Shown here piece after piece: positions 1 to 6,803 of a stretch of DNA of 12,481 bases. A program made the position numbers and the translations under genes. Source of the DNA: an uncultured Lacibacter sp. (lineage in GTDB: Bacteria; Bacteroidota; Bacteroidia; Chitinophagales; Chitinophagaceae). The stretch is from NCBI RefSeq assembly GCF_946479605.1, contig NZ_CAMLGT010000102.1:1-12481 (forward strand), read 5' to 3'. Below the pieces are notes generated by a model. It was given only the letters and a program-made list of their open reading frames with translations. It made no database searches and was not told the origin of the DNA. How positions within the stretch are numbered: the stretch's first letter is position 1; each line of letters opens with the position of its first letter.

Positions 1-787
1 CGTTCCACTTCAATGCACTCGCCACCATGTCATCGATTAAACGATGTTCGTACACAATACCTGCAGCATCAAACTGTGCTTTGAATTCGTTCTGATAGAT
101 CTCTTCAAAAATATCTTTGAAGCGGCCATCATATTTTTTCAGGATGGTATTTTTTGTAGAAAGGTATAAAGGCCATTTTTTGCTCAACGCCATATTGAAA
201 CAGCTGCGTGCAAAACCTTTCACACTTTCATCAGTGTTGTACATGGTCATTGCCACGCCATCGCCTTTGTAATTGTACACTTCAAACACCTGTGGTTCGC
301 CACCATCTTCAGGCGTAAAGGTCATCGTTAATTTTCCTTTTCCTTTGATCACAGTATCAGTTGCACGGTACTGATCGCCGAAGGCATGACGGCCAACAAT
401 GATGGGCGCTGTCCAGTTAGTAACCAAACGTGGAATGTTATTGATTACAATTGGCTCACGAAACACGGTACCATCGAGGATGTTGCGGATAGTGCCGTTG
501 GGGCTCTTCCACATTTGCTTCAGATTAAATTCTTTTACACGTTGCTCATCGGGAGTAATAGTAGCACATTTGATACCAACACCATATTGTTTAATTGCAT
601 TAGCCGCATCAATCGTTACCTGGTCGTTTGTTTCATCTCTGTACTCAACACCAAGGTCGTAGTATTTAATATCAAGATCGATGTAGGGAAGAATCAATTT
701 CTCTTTAATGAATTTCCAGATGATACGTGTCATCTCATCGCCATCCAGTTCTACCACCGGGTTGGCTACTTTAATCTTTTCAGCCAT
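1..787 (-). CDS. icd: NADP-dependent isocitrate dehydrogenase, eukaryotic-like homodimeric type (N-terminal 262 residues; runs off the left edge)
   Basis: Oxidatively decarboxylates isocitrate to 2-oxoglutarate in the cytoplasmic TCA cycle, making NADPH. The translation follows human IDH1 closely and almost in register: [10 protein letters not shown] at 15-24, [11 protein letters not shown] at 94-104 (substrate phosphate-type loop), [13 protein letters not shown] at 132-144 with R133 equivalent to human R132, Y140, K212 in [14 protein letters not shown], and metal-ligand D252 in HRLIDDMVA. About 400-410 residues are expected, so roughly 145 C-terminal residues, including the cofactor-choosing loop, lie outside the window; NADP use is therefore inferred from the subfamily. 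The ATG at 787-785 is the natural start because the protein begins just before the conserved [10 protein letters not shown] block. An 86-base gap separates it from the upstream TlpA-like gene, and a good -7 box in that gap suggests its own promoter. Confidence 0.96.
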   Translation of the reverse strand, partial: MAEKIKVANPVVELDGDEMTRIIWKFIKEKLILPYIDLDIKYYDLGVEYRDETNDQVTIDAANAIKQYGVGIKCATITPDEQRVKEFNLKQMWKSPNGTIRNILDGTVFREPIVINNIPRLVTNWTAPIIVGRHAFGDQYRATDTVIKGKGKLTMTFTPEDGGEPQVFEVYNYKGDGVAMTMYNTDESVKGFARSCFNMALSKKWPLYLSTKNTILKKYDGRFKDIFEEIYQNEFKAQFDAAGIVYEHRLIDDMVASALKWN

Positions 788-840
788 CAGTTTGCTTTTA
801 GTTATGAATAATGCAGAAGTCTACCCCGTTTGAGGGAGAG

Positions 841-848
841 CAAATATA
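841..848 (-). promoter_or_regulatory. Putative Bacteroidota -7 box for the isocitrate dehydrogenase gene
   Basis: On the minus strand this reads TATATTTG, a full match to TAnnTTTG. It lies in the 86-base gap upstream of the isocitrate dehydrogenase ATG, giving an expected leader of about 45-50 bases. No clean TTTG box is seen at the expected spacing; only a T-rich TTTTATT about 16-18 bases upstream. No hairpin terminator for the preceding gene is visible in the gap, so read-through from it is also possible. Confidence 0.5.
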
Positions 849-873
849 AACCCGTCTGCTGAATAAAACACGC

Positions 874-2127
874 CTAATCTGCAAGCAGGGAGCGGATTGT
901 ACGATAAAACTCCGATTTATATTCTTCGTAGAAGCGCCCGGTGCCGGGGCCAAAGAAGCCTTGATGAATTACGGAAACGTTCCCGGACTTTGTAAGGAAG
1001 ATGGTTGTAGGAAACGAACGAATAGGCGTTAGCTGTGGTAATGTTTTTTCTGTTCGTTGTTCATCGCTCACTGTAACAGGTGGTATGAGTACAGGATATT
1101 GTATGCCGAAGCGCTTGATGAACTTTTGTACACTTGCTTTAGAGCGATTGAAATCGGTGCTGTATTCATAAGCCAATGCAACAATTTCAACGCCTTTGTT
1201 TTTATACTCTTTGTAGAAGCTGCTGAGGAATTTGCTTTCGTCCATACAGTTGGGTCACCAGCTGCCCATGATCTGGATGACCACTACTTTGTTTTTAAAC
1301 CTCGCATCGTTGATGGAAACCGTTTTGCCGTTTACATCTTTAAACGTAAAGTTGAGTTTGCTTTCGCCGGGTTTCAGTTGTGTTACAGGAGTTGTATCGG
1401 GTAATGCAGCTGTATTGTTTTTTGTTGCACGCCAGAGTTCTACCGGTGATGCACTGCTGAAAAATTTTCCATTACTGATTTCGCTACCGTTGATAGTTGC
1501 AGTGAAGTAATACGCATGGCTTCCATCGAAACAACTCAACTGCATTTCGTTGCCGTTAACAACACCTTCAAGAAAACGATAATCGCCACTGGGTGTTAAA
1601 AAGGTTCCGGTTAATGCGGATCCGTTTTGTTTAAACTCAGCAATGGCAGGACGATCGGTTCCGTTAGGCCGTGTAAAATTTACCTGCCAACGACCGGTGG
1701 CGTTTTGTGTGGTGCTTTCACTTACAAGAAACCGTTCTTTTTGCCCATACACAAATGTTACCGGAAACTCCAGCAACTTTAAACTGCCTGCTTTAAACCA
1801 TTTGCCTTTTAACGAGCCATCCGGTTGCAACTGCAAACGAAAATACGATTCAAAGAACGGCATTTCGATCTGTACCGAATCGCCTTTTACTTTTATATCA
1901 TCTACCAGTAAACGTTCTGTTGCATTACGAATATACAATAACTGCTTTCCATTCTTTTGTTGCAACTCCGCATTAAAAATAATAACAGCACCATCTTCCC
2001 GGGCAATGGCTGCACGATACCAACCTGTACGGAGTTGTTTTATTTGTGCATCTACATTTACAACAAACAGGAATACGGTGGCAATAAAACCAACCAAGAA
2101 TTTCGAAAAAAATACAACTGCTTTCAA
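874..2127 (-). CDS. Secreted TlpA-like thioredoxin with an in-frame TGA in place of the first active-site Cys (candidate selenoprotein, or nonsense allele)
   Basis: Read through the TGA at 1257-1255, this is one 417-residue protein. Residues 1-27 form a signal peptide (MK start, long hydrophobic run, VDA then Q). About 28-250 is a beta-rich domain I cannot name. About 255-417 is a TlpA/redoxin thioredoxin fold: FKNKVVVIQIMGSW, residue 291 = TGA, then PNCMDES with C294, and the cis-Pro loop SFPTTIFL (P373). Family members normally read WCPNC here, so the TGA replaces the attacking cysteine of CxxC. Nothing else in the frame is broken. The expected job is thiol-disulfide exchange in the periplasm. 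The start is TTG at 2127, one base after the stop of the upstream gene; no ATG or GTG lies in frame between it and an upstream TAA at 2178-2176, and TTG gives a good signal peptide. If TGA terminates, the product is a 290-residue exported domain without its catalytic part. The extent is firm; the reading of the TGA is open. Confidence 0.8.
1223..1249 (-). promoter_or_regulatory. Candidate SECIS-like hairpin just 3' of the in-frame TGA
   Basis: Hand folding on the minus strand, starting six bases after the TGA: CTG (1249-1247) pairs with CAG (1225-1223), GGA (1243-1241) pairs with TCC (1229-1227), with a small asymmetric internal loop between and an 11-base apical loop beginning CG. Bacterial SECIS elements sit directly after the UGA inside the coding region and usually carry a G in the first two loop bases, which this has. 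The stem is short and the loop starts about 14 bases after the TGA, slightly close as I recall the usual range. It could be chance. Confidence 0.22.
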
Positions 2128-2128
2128 A

Positions 2129-2626
2129 CTATGATTTACGTTTTTGCTTTTTTGTTTTTTGTTCTGGCTTGTTATTTACAGGCTTTGTTATTTCTGTTAC
2201 AGTGTACTCGTTAATATCAAACTGAAGTTTATTATCTGCCTTATCCTCTTCAAAAAAAGTGAGTGTGGTATTGCCGTTTTCACTTTCAAGTATCATGATG
2301 GATTTCATTGACTGTCCATCTTTATCTACAACAATTCTGTATTCTGTTTTGCCGTTTTTCAAATATTCACTCCACTCACAGGATACAATTTCAACAATAT
2401 CGCCTTCCAGTGTTTCTGTTTCGCCTTTGAACGATCCTGTTAAAACCAATTTTGCCGAATCGATCGTAATAACCGTTTCCATTGCAAGCTCCTCTGCCTG
2501 CATATTAGTTTTCAATCCTCTTGCCTTATTACTGTGCAGTTTTACAATTTTCGGATCGCATTGTGCAGAAGCAGTTTGAATTGCAAGAAATAATAATGCC
2601 GATAAAACGGTAAGGAGCTTGTTCAT
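2129..2626 (-). CDS. Small secreted protein of unknown function, upstream partner of the TlpA-like gene
   Basis: 165 residues; I do not recognise the family. Residues 1-21 are a clear signal peptide (MNKLL, hydrophobic core, then TASA followed by Q), so the protein is exported. The sequence before C23 is not a lipobox, so a soluble periplasmic protein is more likely than a lipoprotein. The middle (about 45-145) alternates hydrophobic and polar residues as expected for beta strands, with SFKGETETLEG and YRIVVDKDG. There are two cysteines in the mature part (C23 and one in IVSCEWSEY), which could form a disulfide or be a substrate for the thioredoxin next door; that is inference. The tail is strongly basic (KTKKQKRKS). 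It starts 20 bases after tdh ends, and its TAG stop is one base before the TTG start of the TlpA-like gene, so translational coupling is likely. Confidence 0.8.
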   Translation of the reverse strand: MNKLLTVLSALLFLAIQTASAQCDPKIVKLHSNKARGLKTNMQAEELAMETVITIDSAKLVLTGSFKGETETLEGDIVEIVSCEWSEYLKNGKTEYRIVVDKDGQSMKSIMILESENGNTTLTFFEEDKADNKLQFDINEYTVTEITKPVNNKPEQKTKKQKRKS

Positions 2627-2646
2627 AAGTTAAAGTTGTGTTTGGT

Positions 2647-3585
2647 TTATAAGTTTTCGAACATGTCTTTTGTCATGGCAGCAAGATCGTATTCATGCTT
2701 CCACCCCCAATCGGCTCTTGCAACGCTGTCGTCGATACTTTGCGGCCAGCTGTCGGCAATCTGTTGACGGTAATCGGGCTTGTAACTCATTTCAAAACCC
2801 GGACGATGCCGGGCTACTTCGGCTGCAATTTCCTTCGGAGAAAAACTCATAGAAGAAATATTATACGAATGGCGAATGGATATTTTGGATGCAGGTGCTT
2901 CCATCAGTTCAATAGTTGCACGGATAGCATCGGGCATATACATCATCGGCAGATAGGTATCTTCCATCAGGAAACACTCGTATTTATTTTCTTCCAATGC
3001 TTCGTGAAAAATTTCTACTGCATAATCGGTAGTACCTCCGCCCGGTGCTGATTTGTAAGAAATCAACCCTGGATAACGCAAGCTTCGTACATCTACCCCA
3101 AAACGCTGGTGATAATAATTGCACCAAAACTCGCCTGCATATTTACTGATGCCATATACCGTTGTTGGTTCAATAATGGTTTGTTGCGGACAATTTTGTT
3201 TAGGGCTTGTTGGACCAAACACAGCAATAGAAGAAGGCCAGTACACTTTGTAAATCTTCTCTTCCCGTGCAATATCCAGCACGTTCAGCAAACCCGTCAT
3301 GTTGAGGTTCCAGGCAAGGTTGGGATTTTTTTCGCCGGTAGCAGAAAGAATAGCCGCCAGCAAATAAATCTGTGTGATGTTTTGGCGGATAACCTGCACA
3401 TGCAGCATTTCTTTGTTCATTACATCGAGGCTAACATACGGACCGGTTCCTTCCAGCAAAGGATTCTGTTCACGCAAGTCAGATGCAATCACGTTTTGGT
3501 TACCATAAATTTTACGCAGTGCAAGGGTAAGCTCCACTCCAATCTGACCGGAAGCGCCGATCACCAATATTTTTTCTCGAATCAT
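2647..3585 (-). CDS. tdh: L-threonine 3-dehydrogenase, short-chain (epimerase-like) type
   Basis: Oxidises L-threonine to 2-amino-3-ketobutyrate with NAD, the first step of threonine breakdown to glycine and acetyl-CoA, in the cytoplasm. The 312-residue protein has the extended SDR layout: Rossmann loop GASGQIG at 10-16, acidic D36 at the end of the second strand (ASDLRE) pointing to NAD rather than NADP, WPSSIAVFG with S118/S119, and catalytic Y144-x3-K148 (VYGISKYAGE). RSLRYPGLIS and the GGGTTDYAVEIF block are typical of this dehydrogenase branch rather than sugar epimerases. The frame is open further upstream to a GTG at 3666, but the ATG at 3585 gives the usual family length and lies just downstream of a strong promoter that the longer version would contain. 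The product ketoacid needs a ligase (kbl) not seen here. It heads a probable operon with the two downstream secreted-protein genes. Confidence 0.92.
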   Translation of the reverse strand: MIREKILVIGASGQIGVELTLALRKIYGNQNVIASDLREQNPLLEGTGPYVSLDVMNKEMLHVQVIRQNITQIYLLAAILSATGEKNPNLAWNLNMTGLLNVLDIAREEKIYKVYWPSSIAVFGPTSPKQNCPQQTIIEPTTVYGISKYAGEFWCNYYHQRFGVDVRSLRYPGLISYKSAPGGGTTDYAVEIFHEALEENKYECFLMEDTYLPMMYMPDAIRATIELMEAPASKISIRHSYNISSMSFSPKEIAAEVARHRPGFEMSYKPDYRQQIADSWPQSIDDSVARADWGWKHEYDLAAMTKDMFENL

Positions 3586-3602
3586 AACGGCAATTTGTGC
3601 GG

Positions 3603-3632
3603 CAAAAATAGGTGGAAAAACAACTGAGCAAA
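3603..3632 (-). promoter_or_regulatory. Bacteroidota-type promoter for the tdh operon
   Basis: On the minus strand: TTTG (3632-3629), an 18-base spacer, then TATTTTTG (3610-3603), close to the ideal TTTG-N19-TAnnTTTG. The predicted transcription start is about 10-15 bases before the ATG at 3585. It lies inside the longer GTG-started reading of tdh and so argues for the 3585 start. Confidence 0.7.
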
Positions 3633-3750
3633 CATTCATTCGTTTGCGCTGTTTCCGGATATCCACAAACGGTTCTCTTTACAGTTGATTAACACGTGGT
3701 AACTGTTTTATTCACTATTGCAGTAGCACTTGTGCCTTGATTCTTCTGCC

Positions 3751-3781
3751 TTGCCCTTACTTCTTACTTCCTTTATCTTTG
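3751..3781 (+). promoter_or_regulatory. Putative kdsA promoter placed almost on the start codon
   Basis: TTG (3751-3753), a 20-base spacer, then TATCTTTG (3774-3781), a full TAnnTTTG match. The -7 box ends four bases before the kdsA ATG at 3786, so transcription would begin at or next to the A of ATG. If this is the real promoter the mRNA is leaderless or nearly so. Confidence 0.55.
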
Positions 3782-3785
3782 CCGC

Positions 3786-4607
3786 ATGGAACAATATGTA
3801 AAAGAGCTGTTTGCCAATCAGTCGTACGACGAAAAGAATTTCTTTGTAATTGCCGGCCCCTGTGTGGTTGAGAGTGAAGAACTGGTAATGGAAGTGGCCG
3901 ACAAAGTATCAACCATTTGTAAAAACCTCGGCATACCGTACGTGTTCAAAGCATCGTACAGGAAAGCCAATCGTACAAGTGCATCTTCTTTTACAGGCTT
4001 AGGCGATGATACGGGTTTGAGTTTAATTGATAAAGTTCGGAAAACATACAATCTTCCTGCCACATCCGATATTCATGCGCATGAAGAAGCAGCAATGGCC
4101 GCTCCTTACCTCGATGTGCTGCAGATACCTGCATTCCTTTGTCGCCAAACAGATTTGCTGGAAGCTGCTGCTGAAACAGGCAAGATAGTAAACGTGAAAA
4201 AGGGACAGTTCCTCAGCGGACCATCGATGAAGTTTGCAGTAGAAAAAATTAAGAAAACAGGCAACAACAAGGTTATGCTTACAGAACGTGGTAATACGTT
4301 TGGCTATACAGATCTGGTGGTTGACTACCGCAATATTACCTGGATGAAAGAACTGAATGTGCCTGTAATTATGGATTGTACACACTCGCTTCAACAACCG
4401 AATCAAACTACAGGTGTTACAGGCGGCAATCCACAACTGATCGGCACTATTGCCAAAGCCGCTATTGCAACAGGTGTGGATGGCTTGTTTATTGAAACAC
4501 ACCCCAACCCTGCCGTTGCTAAAAGTGATGGTGCCAATATGTTGCAATTAGATAAGCTGAAACCTTTACTGGAAGACCTGGTTCGACTGAGAAAAGCAGT
4601 TATTTAG
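3786..4607 (+). CDS. kdsA: 3-deoxy-D-manno-octulosonate 8-phosphate synthase (Kdo-8-P synthase), metal-dependent class
   Basis: Condenses phosphoenolpyruvate with arabinose 5-phosphate to Kdo 8-phosphate, for the Kdo that joins lipid A to core sugar in LPS; cytoplasmic. The 273 residues cover the whole DAHP/Kdo8P synthase TIM barrel: IAGPCVVESE (22-31), FKASYRKANRTS (54-65), SDIHAHEEA (94-102), QIPAFLCRQTDL (113-124), NVKKGQFLS (136-144), TERGNTFGY (166-174), DCTHSLQQP (197-205) and FIETHPNP (235-242). C26, H200, E237 and D248 line up with the metal ligands of the Aquifex-type enzyme; metal-free enzymes such as E. coli KdsA have Asn in place of this cysteine. It diverges from tdh across 200 bases. 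The downstream exported-protein gene begins 56 bases later. ATG 3786 fits the family length. Confidence 0.96.
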   Translation: MEQYVKELFANQSYDEKNFFVIAGPCVVESEELVMEVADKVSTICKNLGIPYVFKASYRKANRTSASSFTGLGDDTGLSLIDKVRKTYNLPATSDIHAHEEAAMAAPYLDVLQIPAFLCRQTDLLEAAAETGKIVNVKKGQFLSGPSMKFAVEKIKKTGNNKVMLTERGNTFGYTDLVVDYRNITWMKELNVPVIMDCTHSLQQPNQTTGVTGGNPQLIGTIAKAAIATGVDGLFIETHPNPAVAKSDGANMLQLDKLKPLLEDLVRLRKAVI

Positions 4608-4639
4608 GCTTTTATTTAACAGAGGATTTTACGAACTTT

Positions 4640-4661
4640 AAAGAGCACCAAAACGCTCTTT
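4640..4661 (+). promoter_or_regulatory. Hairpin touching the start of the downstream exported-protein gene
   Basis: AAAGAGC (4640-4646), an 8-base loop, and GCTCTTT (4655-4661) form a perfect 7-bp stem, ending two bases before the ATG at 4664. It could end kdsA transcripts, although the following T run is only three bases, or hide the ribosome landing site of the next gene. Confidence 0.4.
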
Positions 4662-4663
4662 GT

Positions 4664-5449
4664 ATGAAAAAACTTATACTCGCTTTTACAGGTGTATGCC
4701 TGTACTTAACTTCAGCAGCTCAATTTGATTTTGGTTTTGGTTACAGCAACCAGGCTCCGCTTGGCGATATGGCAGGCAACATAAGTTCCGCACATGGCTT
4801 TAATGCACAGGTCGGTTACCGTCTTCCCATTGCAGGTAAGCAGTTTGTTGTTTCGTTTGAAACAGGAACAGGACGCTATGGCAAAAAAGTTGTCACGCAA
4901 AGCTTCCAGAACGATGATATGAGTATGGCTGCTGAATATCCGGTCCATTACATCAATTTTTCCAACTACAGCCATCTCAATTTCCGGTATGAGCTTGTAA
5001 AAAGCAAAGCCATTACTCCGTATGTGCAGGTAACAGGTGGTCATCAGTCGCTTGGAACAAGGGTGAGAATAAATGTTTACGAAAACAGGGACGATGATTG
5101 TGCTCCGCTTGAAAATGAAGTAACGTTTCGTAAACATGTTTTTTCATACGGGTACGGGGCAGGTTTGCTGGTGAAGTTTAAAACAAAATCAAATTGCAAT
5201 GCTATGAGTGGCACATCACTTAATCTATCAGTGAACAGAATCCACGGTGGCCGCATTGATTATGTGAATGTGAAACAACTTGAACAACCTGCACCCACTC
5301 AACCAAACAATGGAGAAACAAAACCTCTCACTATGCAATTTGTAAATCTTAATACCAGCCGCATTCATAATCATACTGTAGCCCGGCTGTATAACAGTCC
5401 GCTCCAGCAGTTACATGTAAAGCTTGGTTTATTGTTTGATATACAGTAA
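4664..5449 (+). CDS. Exported protein of unknown function, possibly an outer-membrane beta-barrel
   Basis: 261 residues. Residues 1-20 form a signal peptide (MKKLILAF then a hydrophobic core, ending TSAAQ before FDFGFGYS). The mature part is rich in Gly, Tyr, Phe and Asn, with alternating strands such as FDFGFGYSNQ, GFNAQVGYRLP, FVVSFETGTGRYG, HLNFRYELV, YVQVTGG and FSYGYGAGLLVKF, the pattern of small Bacteroidota outer-membrane barrels. The end, LHVKLGLLFDIQ, is amphipathic but does not finish in the terminal Phe or Tyr of classical barrels, so barrel status is uncertain. Two cysteines in the middle part (DDCAPL and KSNCNAM) might pair. A hairpin lies directly before the start codon and a strong terminator follows the stop by about 68 bases. 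It could be co-transcribed with kdsA, but I see no functional link. Confidence 0.75.
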   Translation: MKKLILAFTGVCLYLTSAAQFDFGFGYSNQAPLGDMAGNISSAHGFNAQVGYRLPIAGKQFVVSFETGTGRYGKKVVTQSFQNDDMSMAAEYPVHYINFSNYSHLNFRYELVKSKAITPYVQVTGGHQSLGTRVRINVYENRDDDCAPLENEVTFRKHVFSYGYGAGLLVKFKTKSNCNAMSGTSLNLSVNRIHGGRIDYVNVKQLEQPAPTQPNNGETKPLTMQFVNLNTSRIHNHTVARLYNSPLQQLHVKLGLLFDIQ

Positions 5450-5517
5450 AAGATTTAAATCATTTATACCGGTACCGTTAGCGTTCTTGCCTTTTTTTCA
5501 TTCTTAATAAAAAAATC

Positions 5518-5545
5518 GAGGCTCTTAATAAAGAGCCTCTTTTTT
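5518..5545 (+). terminator. Rho-independent terminator, probably bidirectional
   Basis: GAGGCTCTT (5518-5526), loop AATA, AAGAGCCTC (5531-5539), then six T. The 9-bp stem is perfect. On the minus strand the same stem is followed by a base pair or so and then seven T, so it can also end transcripts from the convergent AraC genes. Confidence 0.9.
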
Positions 5546-5789
5546 GTGGGGGCGTTGGATAAACATGCGTTTTCATCAGGATGCAACGACTGACTTCTGC
5601 CAAACAGGTATCTGTTTGTCTACAGACAGGAAAAACGAGCGTATCGAAGTGTGATTTACAGTATGGGAGATGGGAGGCTCAGAGGATGTATGAATTAAAA
5701 ACGGAGCTATGTTAATTCAAGAGGTCAAAAGAGGCTGTTTACAGATTCTTAAAGTTAGGAAAAATACATTACACGGAAAACAAATATTT
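5546..5789. other. Intergenic stretch between convergent transcription units, no gene seen
   Basis: With the terminator region before it, this makes a 340-base gap between the exported-protein gene and the AraC pair. Only very short open frames are present. Two overlapping inverted repeats lie at 5601-5629: CAAACAG-GTAT-CTGTTTG (5601-5618), and GTCT-AC-AGAC (5618-5627). Neither has a T run on either side. I see no tRNA or known RNA fold. Confidence 0.6.
5601..5629. repeat. Two overlapping inverted repeats
   Basis: CAAACAG (5601-5607) and CTGTTTG (5612-5618) form a perfect 7-bp inverted repeat with a 4-base centre, directly joined to GTCTACAGAC (5618-5627). The arm CTGTTTG also occurs at 6782-6788, in the short gap between the two AraC genes. 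It may be a regulator site or just a structured 3' region. Confidence 0.35.
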
Positions 5790-6773
5790 CTATACCTGGC
5801 TGGGAAGTATATTGAATTCTTTTCTGAATGCAAGGGAAAAATTGCTGAGGTTGCTGTAGCCTAACTGTGTACCCACTTCTTTTACATTAAACTGACCGGT
5901 AAGCAGCATAGCCCTTGCTTTCTGCATTCTGTTTTTCTGGTAATACTCATAAATGCCGGTACCGTATACTCGTTTGAATGCCGATTTTAACTTTGAAATA
6001 CTCATACCACTGTTTTTAGCAAGAAAGGCAATGGTGGGTGGTGGGTGACTGAAATCACTTACAAGCAATGATTCTATTTCCATCAACTTGCCCATATCTG
6101 TCGTTTTAATTTTACGGGGCAATGTGGAAGGCTCTTCCAGCATTTTGCGATAGATCTTGGAAAGAAAGTGTTCCAGTAATAACATGATCCTGTTCTTAAT
6201 GATCATGGCCTGCAGGGGATTTGTTACATCGGTATGAAATACTTCATCAAACAATACCCTGTTTTGCGCATCAAACGGTTCGGGATGTATAAGTGTATTG
6301 CGCATTGCATTGTAACGGGATAACACCTGCAGCTCGTTGTGTTTATCCAGGTTTTCATTGATCCATTTGCCCGGCAGCAGAATATTAATACTTTTTGCTT
6401 TTGTACCTGCTTTGAGTGTAAAGCTCATATCATTGGCACTGGTGGTAAGCGTTACCCCTGCCCTTCTTGCAGATTTATCAAACAGTTGTTTACCGTTCTT
6501 TAAAAAATGAAGTGAATCGCTCAGTTGAGCATCGTTAAAGTGAAGAATGCAGAAGTAAACATCACTTTTTTCACGCTTAAATGTTACATCGGTATGATAA
6601 TGCACATCAGAAAGCAATGCCTGTAAACCATTTGGCAATTCTATTACTTTTAAATAACCCGAAGCAATGGTACCGGGAAGTTGTAACAAATCATTCTCTA
6701 CCTGCCCCTGCATTTCATCTGCAATGCCGGCAAGTACTTCTTTATAACTTGTATGTATTAAGTGCACAATCAT
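5790..6773 (-). CDS. AraC-family transcriptional regulator (second of a tandem pair)
   Basis: 327 residues. About 230-327 is the AraC-type double helix-turn-helix: MGKLMEIESLLV lead-in, first HTH around SGMSISKLKSAFKRVYG, linking IYEYYQKNRMQKA, and second HTH around FNVKEVGTQLGYSNLSNFSLAFRKEF. The first about 220 residues are a ligand or partner domain I cannot name; its opening (SGYLKVIELPNGLQALL) parallels that of the upstream paralogue. The protein ends at PSQV, a few residues earlier than many AraC proteins, which usually run on after this point; an alternative frame would continue briefly, but the HTH is complete. It begins 30 bases after the upstream AraC gene, so the two are likely one transcript. 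Target genes are unknown. Confidence 0.88.
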   Translation of the reverse strand: MIVHLIHTSYKEVLAGIADEMQGQVENDLLQLPGTIASGYLKVIELPNGLQALLSDVHYHTDVTFKREKSDVYFCILHFNDAQLSDSLHFLKNGKQLFDKSARRAGVTLTTSANDMSFTLKAGTKAKSINILLPGKWINENLDKHNELQVLSRYNAMRNTLIHPEPFDAQNRVLFDEVFHTDVTNPLQAMIIKNRIMLLLEHFLSKIYRKMLEEPSTLPRKIKTTDMGKLMEIESLLVSDFSHPPPTIAFLAKNSGMSISKLKSAFKRVYGTGIYEYYQKNRMQKARAMLLTGQFNVKEVGTQLGYSNLSNFSLAFRKEFNILPSQV

Positions 6774-6803
6774 TACTGCACCTGTTTGTTTTTGATCCTT
6801 TTA

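Noticed and set aside
386..811. Open frames on the plus strand opposite isocitrate dehydrogenase, and similar ones opposite other genes
   Set aside because: They lie antisense to well-conserved genes and have no recognisable features.
874..1245. A separate 123-residue gene starting at ATG 1245
   Set aside because: It begins four codons after the TGA inside the thioredoxin active site, lacks the first strand and the signal peptide, and is in the same frame as the upstream part; it is the 3' half of one gene.
1252..1260. Genome-wide reassignment of TGA to an amino acid
   Set aside because: Guanine deaminase, the helical-bundle protein and one AraC regulator end on TGA at sensible lengths, so TGA is a normal stop here.
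2647..3666. 339-residue version of threonine dehydrogenase from GTG 3666
   Set aside because: The extra 27 residues precede the Rossmann start, exceed family length, and contain the likely promoter.
5790..5800. Frameshift at the end of the second AraC gene (PSQV stop, with a longer end in another frame)
   Set aside because: The helix-turn-helix domain is complete before this point and C-terminal tails vary, so a natural end is simpler.
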